Origin: JBCBTD01 sp039818825 | GTDB lineage: Bacteria; Pseudomonadota; Alphaproteobacteria; Geminicoccales; Geminicoccaceae | Direction: 5' to 3' | DNA: 13,639 nt | NCBI GenBank assembly: GCA_039818825.1 | Contig: JBCBTD010000090.1 | Span: forward strand, 1-13,639 | Shown here: positions 1 through 6,972 of the stretch, one piece after another | How the letters are laid out: every line of letters starts with the position of its first letter | Position numbering within the stretch: the first letter of the stretch is position 1 | Program-made: the position numbers and the translations under genes | The notes under the pieces: model-generated | Seen by the model: only the letters and a program-made list of their open reading frames with translations | Databases searched by the model: none | Told to the model about the DNA's origin: nothing

Positions 1-1516
1 CGAACAGCCAGCCCTGGGCCAGACGGACGCCGTGACCGGCGACGTGTGCGCGCTGGGCCTCGGTTTCCACCCCTTCGGCCACCGGCTCCGCGCCGAAGCG
101 CACGGCCAAGTCGACGAGGGTTTCGAAAAGCCCGGCTGCCGGTCCGTGCCGATCGACGGCGCTGACGAAACGGCGGTCGATCTTGACGAAGTCGAAGCGC
201 AGGTCCTGGAGCGTCGCGAGGCTCGAGTAACCCGTACCGAAATCGTCGAGAGCGAAGCGAAAGCCCTGGCGACGCAGCCTCGTCATCACGTCGTCGACGA
301 TGGGCGCGCGATCGCCGATGAAGACGTTCTCGGTGACCTCGAAGACCAGTCGGCCGACCAGCTCGGCCGGCAGCTTGGCACGGTCAACGGCGTCCTCCAG
401 ACCACCTCCGACGAACAAGGACGGCGTGCAATTCACCGTCACGTAGATGCCGCGGCTGGCAGCGGTGAGCGTGGGCTCGTCGTCCGCCACGCGGCGGAGC
501 AGCCACTGGGTGAGCGCGCCGATCAACCCGCTGGTCTCGGCGATGGGCACGAACACGCTCGGGGAAACGGGGCCGTGGAGCGGGTGATGCCAGCGCATCA
601 ACGCTTCGGCGCCGACGCAGTCACCGGTCTCGAGGTGGAGGATCGGCTGGTACTCGACGCTCAGTTCACCTCGCGCCAAACCGGCTTCCAGATCGCGGTC
701 GAGGCCGCGGCGGCGGCGGCGCTGGACGACCAGCAGGCCGCCGATGGTGAGACCGCTGAGGCCAGCGACGGGGACGGCGACGAAGAGCTCGTCGTACCAG
801 TGCGCGAAAACCCACCGCCGGTCGATCTCGGCGACGACCAGCAATTGCCCGCCGCCGGCCGGCTGGGTGGTGACGATCGTGTGGCCTTCGTCGCCGGCGC
901 CACCAACCAGCCCGGCCGGTGCCGTACTGACCAAGGTCCGACCGTCTTCGTCGGCGAACACCAGCCGGCCGCGGGGGCCGAGATCCACCTCGTCGAAGGC
1001 CAAGGTCAGGACCCCTGGATCGAGCAGCAGGTTGACCTCGCCCCTCCGCGGGACGGGCAGCGCCACGATGATCGACTCGCTGTCGGCGATCCGGGTGCGG
1101 AACAGGCCGACGACTTGGACTTCGGCGAGCGACGGATCGGCACGCGTCTCCGGTGACGCCGGAAACGGTTCGACGAACCCGGCGGCGGTGCTGTGGACGA
1201 GCATGCCCGCCGCGTCGATCACGCCGGCCTCGCGGTAGAACGGGTTGCGGTAGACGATGTCGTCGAGCAGCCGGCGTGCCGTCGGCGTCAGCTCGAGGTC
1301 GGTGACCGTCACGAAGCGGCCGAGGTCCAGCCGCGCGGTATCGAGCGCATGGTTGGCGACCTTGCCGGCGATGACCGCGATGGCATTCAGATCACGCTCG
1401 GCACGTCGCACGGTGTCGATGTAGCTGAGCGCCATGACGACCGCGATCGGCACGAGACCAGCCGCCAGGCCAGCCAGCATCAAGAGGCCGTCGGCCAACC
1501 AAGTCCGCGGAGTCAT
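1..1516 (-). CDS. Membrane-anchored EAL-domain cyclic-di-GMP phosphodiesterase, CSS-motif-like architecture (3' end cut by window)
   Basis: Reading leftward from the ATG at 1514-1516 gives 505 open codons that run off the window edge. An in-frame TGA lies about 30 nt upstream, so this is the first possible ATG; no strong ribosome binding site is visible. The layout is a membrane helix at residues 7-30, a roughly 200-residue extracytoplasmic domain, a second helix near 240-260, an Arg-rich stop-transfer stretch, then an EAL domain from about 270. Catalytic signatures are present: EALMRW (304-309), VNCTPS, EVTE (393-396), DDFGTGYSS (from 424), K445 in VKID, EGVET (481-485), and AQGWLF at the cut. 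It should therefore hydrolyse c-di-GMP to pGpG at the inner membrane. The layout matches CSS-motif EAL proteins of about 520 residues, so few residues are missing. The sensor region lacks the paired cysteines of the CSS motif. There is no GGDEF domain. The GNAT gene lies 80 bp upstream on the same strand. Confidence 0.93.
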   Translation of the reverse strand, partial: MTPRTWLADGLLMLAGLAAGLVPIAVVMALSYIDTVRRAERDLNAIAVIAGKVANHALDTARLDLGRFVTVTDLELTPTARRLLDDIVYRNPFYREAGVIDAAGMLVHSTAAGFVEPFPASPETRADPSLAEVQVVGLFRTRIADSESIIVALPVPRRGEVNLLLDPGVLTLAFDEVDLGPRGRLVFADEDGRTLVSTAPAGLVGGAGDEGHTIVTTQPAGGGQLLVVAEIDRRWVFAHWYDELFVAVPVAGLSGLTIGGLLVVQRRRRRGLDRDLEAGLARGELSVEYQPILHLETGDCVGAEALMRWHHPLHGPVSPSVFVPIAETSGLIGALTQWLLRRVADDEPTLTAASRGIYVTVNCTPSLFVGGGLEDAVDRAKLPAELVGRLVFEVTENVFIGDRAPIVDDVMTRLRRQGFRFALDDFGTGYSSLATLQDLRFDFVKIDRRFVSAVDRHGPAAGLFETLVDLAVRFGAEPVAEGVETEAQRAHVAGHGVRLAQGWLF

Positions 1517-1596
1517 TGCGCAGTGAAGGCCCTGATGTCAGCAATTTCGGGGTCGTTATCGAAACGTCGGGATACGATCAAGCCGTTGCCCACGCG

Positions 1597-2184
1597 TCAA
1601 AGGAACTTCGACCAGAACTGCAGTCGCTTTTCGGTCTCGGCAGCATCACCGATGTCGCGCCAACCAAAGTGGGCCATCACGCCCACCAGTGGCCGGTAGC
1701 CGCGCTTCTCCCAGAAGGGCTCCAGCCGGCGCTCGTTGCAGGGCCGCCTCGGGTGGGTGGCGGGCCGGATGACCGCACAAAACACGGCACGGTCCGCACC
1801 AACCGCTCGGGCATGGGCTTCACGATGGTCGAAGAACGCGTGGCCGATGCCGCGGCCGCGATAGGGCGCGCGTAGCACCGATTCGGCCAGGTAGAACGTG
1901 CGCTTCGGATCGATGCCGTCGGCGCGAAGCGGGTCGACGAACTCGGCGTGCTCGTGGGCCAACGGCACGCCGGTTGCCGCCCCGACCATGACCACACCCT
2001 CGAACGCGCCGACGACGATCGCATCCGGCGATGCCGCGAGCTGCCCCAGATACCAACGCTCGTAGTCGAGCGTGCCTTCGTAGAGATAGGGCCATTCGCA
2101 GAACACCTCGATCCGCAGCGCTGCGAGGTCATCGACGACGTCGGCTATGGCGGCACCGGTGATGGGCCGGACGTCGATGGTCAT
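1597..2184 (-). CDS. GNAT-family N-acetyltransferase
   Basis: A 195-residue cytoplasmic protein with the GNAT fold signature. The acetyl-CoA pyrophosphate-binding loop is YRGRGIGHAFF (RGRGIG at residues 109-114), preceded by the strand FYLAESVLRAPY. The C-terminal part, FWEKRGYRPL, is the usual late GNAT motif. Members transfer acetyl from acetyl-CoA to an amine, but the acceptor cannot be told from sequence. I chose the ATG at 2182-2184 because GGGGG sits 5 nt upstream of it. The in-frame ATG at 2194-2196 would add four residues (MGAP) and has no ribosome binding site. The EAL gene follows 80 bp downstream on the same strand, and the DUF3179 gene ends about 175 bp upstream. No partner gene points to a substrate. 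Confidence 0.9.
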   Translation of the reverse strand: MTIDVRPITGAAIADVVDDLAALRIEVFCEWPYLYEGTLDYERWYLGQLAASPDAIVVGAFEGVVMVGAATGVPLAHEHAEFVDPLRADGIDPKRTFYLAESVLRAPYRGRGIGHAFFDHREAHARAVGADRAVFCAVIRPATHPRRPCNERRLEPFWEKRGYRPLVGVMAHFGWRDIGDAAETEKRLQFWSKFL

Positions 2185-2359
2185 CGGAGCCCCCATTCGT
2201 CAGTCGCGATCAGCCGTCAGCCGGCTCAACTTCGACCCTCGTGCAGCGCGGAGGAAGCAGGCAGACGAGCCCCAGCCCGGCAGAGCGGCTGCCAGACGTT
2301 GTCATCGGCGGCACGACACCGCAAGCCAAGGCATGCACTCGACGAGGCGAGCTTGCCGC

Positions 2360-3712
2360 TCAGTCGGCGCCTGACCGAAGGTCGGTTCCGGCGCCGAGAT
2401 AGCCAGCCCAGGCGAACCAGTAGGCCACATGGCCCGGGACCCGGGCGCGCGTGGCACCGTTGGTGCCGACGAGCTGTGTCTCCGTCAGGGCGAAGACCAC
2501 ATCGTCGTTGCGGCGAAGCTCGCCATCCATCGCCTCGAACGTCTCGCCCGGCTCGCGGCGATAGGCACGAACCGTGCGGGTCGCTGCATCGCCGACGAGC
2601 GCCACCTCCCACAGCCCTACCGTGTCGTTGACGACGGCGCCGCCCTCGAAGAGTTCGAGCGCCCAGGCCTTGGCACCGCCCGGCGCCCGGACGCCGAAAA
2701 TCTGATCCTTCACGCTCAATCGGGCATCGTCGAGCAGCGCCGGGAACATCAGCTCCGGGCTGGCGAAGTAGGCGCCGTAGGCAGCACCCGGGCCGTAGTC
2801 GCGGACGAAGCCCGTATCGTCGTCGAGCACCCTGGTCGTCGGCTCCAGCTGCCGCCATTCGCCCCACGTCGTCAGCGTCACCGGCAAGATCTCGAGCTCG
2901 AGGTCGCTGCCGACCAAGTCGCCAAGCACAGGCCGGCCGGTGAACTGGTTCCAGAGCGACTTGGTGGCCGTGTCGTACATCAGCTTGTTGGAGCGATAGA
3001 GCAGGCCCGAGGAGCCGAACACCAGTGGCTCGCGGCCGGGGACATCGGTGGCGAACACAATGCCGGCACCGCACAGCGTGCAGTAAGCGAGGCTCACCGG
3101 CCGGCCGCCGACGACGTCGTTGACCATCTCGTGCCAGTTCACGATCCGCAACGGATAGGCCCGCGCGTCGCCCGCGATGCTGACACCGAACACCAGGTCG
3201 GCGTCGGTGAGATAGCCGGCATCCCTGGCGGCGATCAAGGTCGGGTTGGTGAGCGCCGGGATGCCGTCGACCCGGACGCCGCCCCAGACGATCTCTTCGC
3301 GACGTATCAGCGCCTCGGCGTCCGGCGGGAAAAACTCGGCGAAGCGAGGGTCGATCGCCTGCCAGACGTGATCCTGGAACAAGGCATGGCCGGCGTGCGG
3401 GCGTTGGTCGCTACGCTGCTGCCAGAGCATCCAGTCGAACCAGCCGTCGACCCCGGCACCGGTGAGGTCCTCCAACGCCGAGTCCAACGCGGCGTCGTCG
3501 ACCGGACGGCCGAACCGCATCGCCATGATCAGGGTCGCCGCCGCGTCCGCGTCGCCGCGCGCCACCAACAGTCGCAGCGTCTCGTTGGCCGCAGCCGGCG
3601 TCCCGAACACCAGTTCGGCTGCCAGTTCGGCGTAGGCCTCCGGCTCGAGGTCCGCTGCCCAGGCCGGCGAGGCCAGGACGAGAACGGCGACGAGCGGTAC
3701 CAGCCAGCGCAT
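2360..3712 (-). CDS. Exported DUF3179-domain protein
   Basis: A 450-residue protein with a signal peptide (residues 1-19, cleavage predicted after AWA), so it is probably periplasmic or secreted. An Ala/Leu-rich helical segment follows, then a DUF3179 domain from about residue 150 to near the end. The family signatures seen are DGIPALTNP, a NWHEMVNDVVGG block, YCTLCGAG with C211 and C214, and SSGLLYRSNKLMYD followed by SLWNQFTG. The CxxC pair in an exported protein could bind metal or form a disulfide, but DUF3179 has no established biochemical role that I know of. The ATG at 3710-3712 has GGAGG six bases upstream. A longer frame starting at 3772 adds 20 residues, lacks such a site and would bury the signal peptide, so I reject it. 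The HD gene ends about 108 bp upstream on the same strand, so co-transcription is possible. Confidence 0.9.
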   Translation of the reverse strand: MRWLVPLVAVLVLASPAWAADLEPEAYAELAAELVFGTPAAANETLRLLVARGDADAAATLIMAMRFGRPVDDAALDSALEDLTGAGVDGWFDWMLWQQRSDQRPHAGHALFQDHVWQAIDPRFAEFFPPDAEALIRREEIVWGGVRVDGIPALTNPTLIAARDAGYLTDADLVFGVSIAGDARAYPLRIVNWHEMVNDVVGGRPVSLAYCTLCGAGIVFATDVPGREPLVFGSSGLLYRSNKLMYDTATKSLWNQFTGRPVLGDLVGSDLELEILPVTLTTWGEWRQLEPTTRVLDDDTGFVRDYGPGAAYGAYFASPELMFPALLDDARLSVKDQIFGVRAPGGAKAWALELFEGGAVVNDTVGLWEVALVGDAATRTVRAYRREPGETFEAMDGELRRNDDVVFALTETQLVGTNGATRARVPGHVAYWFAWAGYLGAGTDLRSGAD

Positions 3713-3820
3713 GGTCGGCCTCCGTTGATGGAAAGCGCATTTTGCCCAGAACGCTGCCGCGACGTCGTTCACGTCGGCTCACGATCGGACGCGGCTGCTC
3801 GAAGCCACGCGGCACCTGGG

Positions 3821-4708
3821 TCAGCCGGAACGCTTTCGGCTGTCCACTGCGGCATCGCCGTTGTGTGACCGTTCCGGGCCGAACCGCCGCTTCACGTGCT
3901 CTTCGACGAACACGTGGCTGTAGAGATGGGCGAGCCAGCCTTTGCCTTCCTCGGTGCGATCGAGATGCTCGATGGCATGGCCGAGATACGGCGAGACGCA
4001 GGTCCAGAAGAACCGCGGATAGTCGTCCGCCAAGTCCGCCGGCGTGACGTAGCCGAGCCGCTCGGCCAACCCGATCTCGACGAACTCGTGGAACAGCGCG
4101 TTCCACTTGTTCGGGTAGTGTGGATCGCCGAGCTGGCCGATCAGGTCGGCGGCGCGCACGAGACCGGGCTCGTCAGCGGTGCCGGCGTGGTCGTCGTCGG
4201 CCGGCACCGGGAACCTGGTCAGCTCGATCGCGCGGGCGATCCGCTCGGCATCGACATAGGGGGAGCTGCCGAGCCGCTGGCGGACGAACAGCTTGCCGCG
4301 GTCCACGTGATACGGGCCGAGCGCGGCATCGGAGGCCCCGCGCGGCAAGGTGATGGTCTCGCCCGCCTCGTTGATGACGAAGCGCCCGCCCACGTCGCCG
4401 TCGCAGATGCCACGCAGATAACCGATGTCGTGAACCAAGGTTGCCACGGTGAAGTGGACCCAGTCCTCCGCGGTGGTCCGTTCGGCCAGCAGCCGACCGC
4501 GCAGGATCGCCTGACCGACTTGGGTCACGAGCATCGTGTGGTCGACGTCATGGTAAAGAGCGTCGGTGTTGGCGATGCGCTCCACGACGACCCTGGCACC
4601 GGTCCGCAGCAGGTCCGTGTACTCGGGCTTCACTTGGCCGAAGATCTCGGCGTAGTTGGCGGCCAGTTGGTCGCCGAGAGCGCGGGCAAGGATGTTGGCG
4701 ATGATCAC
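3821..4708 (-). CDS. HD-domain metal-dependent phosphohydrolase
   Basis: A 295-residue soluble protein with an HD hydrolase core. Likely metal ligands are H53 and H57 in YHDVDHT, H93-D94 in TLVHDIGY, and D188 in VRAADLIG. Members hydrolyse phosphoesters such as nucleotides or cyclic nucleotides; the substrate here is unknown, and no HD-GYP, PAS or receiver domain is attached. The open frame extends upstream to 5173, but that part is low-complexity, Arg/Pro-rich and overlaps the divergent methyltransferase. I place the start at the GTG at 4706-4708, preceded by AGAGGG five bases upstream and followed by a normal amphipathic N-terminus (MIIANILARALGDQ). The C-terminal 20 residues are charged and probably disordered. 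The gene is divergent from the methyltransferase across about 260 bp and is followed by the DUF3179 gene. Confidence 0.88.
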   Translation of the reverse strand: MIIANILARALGDQLAANYAEIFGQVKPEYTDLLRTGARVVVERIANTDALYHDVDHTMLVTQVGQAILRGRLLAERTTAEDWVHFTVATLVHDIGYLRGICDGDVGGRFVINEAGETITLPRGASDAALGPYHVDRGKLFVRQRLGSSPYVDAERIARAIELTRFPVPADDDHAGTADEPGLVRAADLIGQLGDPHYPNKWNALFHEFVEIGLAERLGYVTPADLADDYPRFFWTCVSPYLGHAIEHLDRTEEGKGWLAHLYSHVFVEEHVKRRFGPERSHNGDAAVDSRKRSG

Positions 4709-4968
4709 GTCGTCCCTCTTGGCAAGTGATCGCCAACCGACCCGAAGGCCGAAAATCGTAACACGCCGCCGCTGGGCAATGGAGCCCCCGGAAGGTGGAG
4801 ACCGCGCGGGTCGGTCGACGAGCCCCTGTCGGGCCACAGGTCGCCGACACGGGCCAAGCGGGCCGTCGCGGTTCCCCGGACCTGCATGGTCGGCTAGGGT
4901 GATGGTCGACGCTCGCAACACTGGTGGTCGGCGCATCATCGACGATCTGACGTCGGCCGCGAGACACG

Positions 4969-5658
4969 ATGTGGGCCCTGTTCGATCCATTTGGACGGTT
5001 GGAACAGACGATGCATGAACCACCCGGTGGTCGCCGCGGTCTGACCAGCCTGAGCGGCAACCCGGACAGCCAAACGATCGCCGAGTACTACGACGTCTGG
5101 GCCGAAGACTACGAGCACGACGTGGCAGAGTGGGAGTACCACGCACCCGAGGTGGTGGCCGAGCTGCTGGCACGAGAGGTCCCGCGCGACGCGAAGGTCC
5201 TCGATGCGGGTTGCGGCACCGGGCTCTCGGGCAAGGCTCTGGCGAATGCGGGCTTCCACGACATCCAAGGCTTCGACATCTCGGAACGCTCGTTGGAGCT
5301 CGCGGCCGGAACGGGTGCCTATGCAGGGCTGGCGCGAGTCGACATGCAGCGTCTGCCGCTACCGTCTGCCAACGACGTGTTCGGCGGGCTCGTTTGTGTC
5401 GGTGTTCTCACCTACCTCCACGACACCGTCGGCGTGTTGCGGGAGTTCTGCCGCATCGTGCGCCCAGGCGGGCTGGTCGTCTTGACCCAACGCGCGGATC
5501 TCTACCTGGAACGGGACTGCGAGACGGCGTTTCGCCACCTCGAAGCCGAGGGCTGCTGGCAGCGCTCGGCCGTTTCCGAGGCACGACCCTATCTGCCGGC
5601 GAACGCCGAGTTCGGCGATGCGATAGGGGTCATCTACGGGGCGTACCGCGTCGTCTGA
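4969..5658 (+). CDS. Class I SAM-dependent methyltransferase (METTL27/WBSCR27-like)
   Basis: A protein of up to 229 residues with a Rossmann-type methyltransferase fold. Motif I is VLDAGCGTGLSG (residues 77-88), the acidic strand-2 residue lies in GFDIS (101-105), the strand-4 region is DVFGGLVCVGVLTYL (136-150), and the post-III motif is RIVRPGGLVVLT (162-173). The opening IAEYYDVWAEDYE resembles METTL27/WBSCR27-type small-molecule methyltransferases. It should transfer methyl from SAM to a small substrate in the cytoplasm; the substrate is unknown. Two starts are possible: the ATG at 4969 (GAG five bases upstream), or the ATG at 5011 (GGA seven bases upstream), which removes 14 weakly conserved residues. 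Homology would fit either. The gene stands alone on the plus strand, divergent from the HD gene. Confidence 0.9.
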   Translation: MWALFDPFGRLEQTMHEPPGGRRGLTSLSGNPDSQTIAEYYDVWAEDYEHDVAEWEYHAPEVVAELLAREVPRDAKVLDAGCGTGLSGKALANAGFHDIQGFDISERSLELAAGTGAYAGLARVDMQRLPLPSANDVFGGLVCVGVLTYLHDTVGVLREFCRIVRPGGLVVLTQRADLYLERDCETAFRHLEAEGCWQRSAVSEARPYLPANAEFGDAIGVIYGAYRVV

Positions 5659-5692
5659 GCCACGGCTACGCGGCCAGCGCGATCGAAGGTCA

Positions 5693-5713
5693 CCAGCGCA
5701 CGGTCAGCGCTGG
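5693..5713 (+). terminator. Possible terminator hairpin downstream of the methyltransferase gene
   Basis: A perfect 7-bp GC-rich inverted repeat (CCAGCGC / GCGCTGG) with a 7-nt loop starts 35 nt after the methyltransferase stop codon. A further direct copy of CCAGCGC lies at 5674-5680. There is no T-tract after the stem, so this is not a classical intrinsic terminator. It could be a weak or Rho-assisted terminator, or chance in GC-rich DNA. Confidence 0.3.
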
Positions 5714-5815
5714 CGCACGTCCGCGTTCGATCTCTGCCCTTCTATGGCGTGTCATGGGCCCGTACCCCGGCCATGGCTGCCCCATTGCGTCTGCAGCCGG
5801 TGTGGCAGACAGGCA

Positions 5816-5833
5816 CGAAACGACGCCGTTTCG
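5816..5833. repeat. Perfect inverted repeat CGAAACG-N4-CGTTTCG
   Basis: Two 7-bp arms (5816-5822 and 5827-5833) are separated by ACGC, in the spacer about 40 bp upstream of the -35-like TTGACG that precedes the ICMT-like/TetR operon. It could be an upstream regulator site or a small cruciform. No known motif is recognised. The spacer 5659-5931 holds no open frame with coding character; this repeat, the hairpin at 5693 and the promoter are all I see in it. Confidence 0.4.
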
Positions 5834-5872
5834 GCCGATGACGCGAACGCGAACGGCCCACGACGCGCAGGC

Positions 5873-5920
5873 TTGACGGCAAGGCGTAGTGATAAGAAAT
5901 TATTTTTATCACTTTATCAC
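5873..5920 (+). promoter_or_regulatory. Promoter/operator of the ICMT-like and tetR operon: palindrome AGTGATAA-N10-TTATCACT plus a third half-site
   Basis: This is the most AT-rich stretch of the window. An 8-bp perfect inverted repeat has arms AGTGATAA (5888-5895) and TTATCACT (5906-5913) with a 10-bp centre. The right half-site is repeated directly as TTATCAC at 5914-5920. The block ends just before the Shine-Dalgarno sequence GGAGA (5922-5926) of the following GTG start. A -35-like TTGACG is at 5873-5878, but no strong -10 stands out at standard spacing; the palindrome would cover that region. A TetR dimer bound here would block transcription, which suggests autoregulation by the TetR encoded second in the operon. 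The repeat geometry is seen directly; the identity of the binding protein is inference. Confidence 0.65.
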
Positions 5921-5931
5921 TGGAGAGCGCC

Positions 5932-6375
5932 GTGCGTCGCTTGATCCCCCCGTACCTCTTTCTCCTGCTTCTCGTCCCTCTCGCTCTGCTGTGGGCGTTT
6001 CATCCCGAAACCATGCAGATGCGCCCACAGCAGCCGATGCCGTGGGATGTCCCGCTGCCGCTCGGATTGGCACTGCTGATCTGGGCGCGACTGCACTTCA
6101 AAAAGAAGAACGCAGAGATCCATACGTTCGAACCACCGACGGCGCTGGTGACCGACGGTCCGTTCCGGTTCAGCCGCAACCCGATGTATCTGGGGTTCTT
6201 CCTGATCCTCCTTGCCGGTGCGTTCTTCGTGAATACTTGGTGTGCCCTGTTGGTCCCGCTCGCGTTTCTGATTGCGGCGGCGTTCTGGTACATCCCGCAC
6301 GAAGAGCGTGCGTTGCGCCGCGGCTTCGGCACCGACTACGATGACTACGCGTGGAAGACCCGACGTTGGATCTGA
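5932..6375 (+). CDS. ICMT/PEMT-like integral membrane methyltransferase
   Basis: A 147-residue membrane protein of the isoprenylcysteine carboxyl methyltransferase / phospholipid methyltransferase superfamily. Hydrophobic segments lie at about residues 6-22, 41-51, 86-99 and 103-120. The conserved SAM-binding block is GPFRFSRNPMYLG (76-88), and a C-terminal EER (124-126) and YxxY-like segment is followed by a basic, aromatic tail, as in this superfamily. It should methylate a lipid or lipid-like substrate at the inner membrane. True protein-prenyl substrates are not expected in bacteria, so the substrate is unknown. The start is GTG at 5932 with GGAG six bases upstream. The TGA stop is followed immediately by the TetR start codon, so the two genes are almost certainly translationally coupled. 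The palindrome at 5888-5913 lies in its promoter. Confidence 0.9.
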   Translation: MRRLIPPYLFLLLLVPLALLWAFHPETMQMRPQQPMPWDVPLPLGLALLIWARLHFKKKNAEIHTFEPPTALVTDGPFRFSRNPMYLGFFLILLAGAFFVNTWCALLVPLAFLIAAAFWYIPHEERALRRGFGTDYDDYAWKTRRWI

Positions 6376-6972
6376 GTGTTGCGTCGCAAGATCGATAGCG
6401 AACACCTGAGCGAAAGGCTCATCGAGGCGGCGGAAACCATGCTCGTCGAAACACAAGGACGCCGCCTCGTTCTGTCCGAATTGGCGGCGCGCGTAGGCAT
6501 CTCGCAATCCTACGCGCATCGCTTCTTCCCGACGAAGGCCGATCTGGTGCGGGCACTGGCGGCGCGTTGGTTCGCGCACGTCGAGGCCGGTTCCGCCGAA
6601 GCCGTCGGGAGCGACTTGCCCGCAGCCGAGCGCCTGGAGCTTTGGGTGCTGACCATCCTGCGCATCAAGCGTCGGCGCTATGACGAAAACCCGGCGCTGT
6701 TCGACGCCTATCTCGACCTTGCGGCCGATCACATGGATCTGGTTGGCGAGCACACGGATCGCCTCAGCGCCGACCTACGGTCGATCCTGTCCGAACTGGT
6801 GGCTCCCGAACGGCTCGATGCGGTGCTCGTCGCGGTGGAGGATGCGACGCTCCTGTTTCGGACGCCGCTGAACATCTCCCGTTATCGACGCCGCGCCACC
6901 GACGAGCGCGCAACGGCCGTCGTGAGGATGATCGTCGGCCACCTCGACTCGGTTTCCGCGTCGTCCGCCTAA
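6376..6972 (+). CDS. TetR/AcrR-family transcriptional regulator
   Basis: A 198-residue one-component regulator. The N-terminal DNA-binding domain has the TetR helix-turn-helix LVLSELAARVGISQSYAHRFF (about residues 31-51) followed by PTKADLVRALAARW, the usual helix-4 motif. The remaining 130 residues form the helical ligand-binding and dimer domain, with no recognisable subclass. The start is GTG at 6376-6378, with zero spacing after the TGA of the membrane methyltransferase gene; GGA lies five bases upstream. TTG at 6379 is an alternative. The likely target is the inverted repeat upstream of its own operon, which makes it a probable autorepressor whose ligand may be the methyltransferase substrate or an envelope-active compound. 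Its TAA stop overlaps the TAG stop of the convergent transporter gene. Confidence 0.92.
   Translation: MLRRKIDSEHLSERLIEAAETMLVETQGRRLVLSELAARVGISQSYAHRFFPTKADLVRALAARWFAHVEAGSAEAVGSDLPAAERLELWVLTILRIKRRRYDENPALFDAYLDLAADHMDLVGEHTDRLSADLRSILSELVAPERLDAVLVAVEDATLLFRTPLNISRYRRRATDERATAVVRMIVGHLDSVSASSA

Noticed and set aside
32..1156. 374-codon plus-strand open frame
   Set aside because: It lies antisense to the EAL gene, whose minus-strand translation carries all catalytic EAL motifs. The plus-strand product is compositionally odd (Asp/Arg/Gly-rich) and resembles no family.
1..1516. GGDEF domain in the EAL protein
   Set aside because: No GGDEF-like motif exists between the second membrane helix and the EAL domain; only about 10 residues separate them.
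2429..3868. 479-codon plus-strand open frame
   Set aside because: It is the complement of the DUF3179 gene; long antisense frames are expected in GC-rich DNA with strong third-position GC bias.
3896..4729. 277-codon plus-strand open frame
   Set aside because: It is the complement of the HD gene, without recognisable domains.
4709..5173. 155-residue N-terminal extension of the HD protein
   Set aside because: The extension is Arg/Pro-rich, overlaps the divergent methyltransferase and lacks a ribosome binding site; the GTG at 4708 has a good one.
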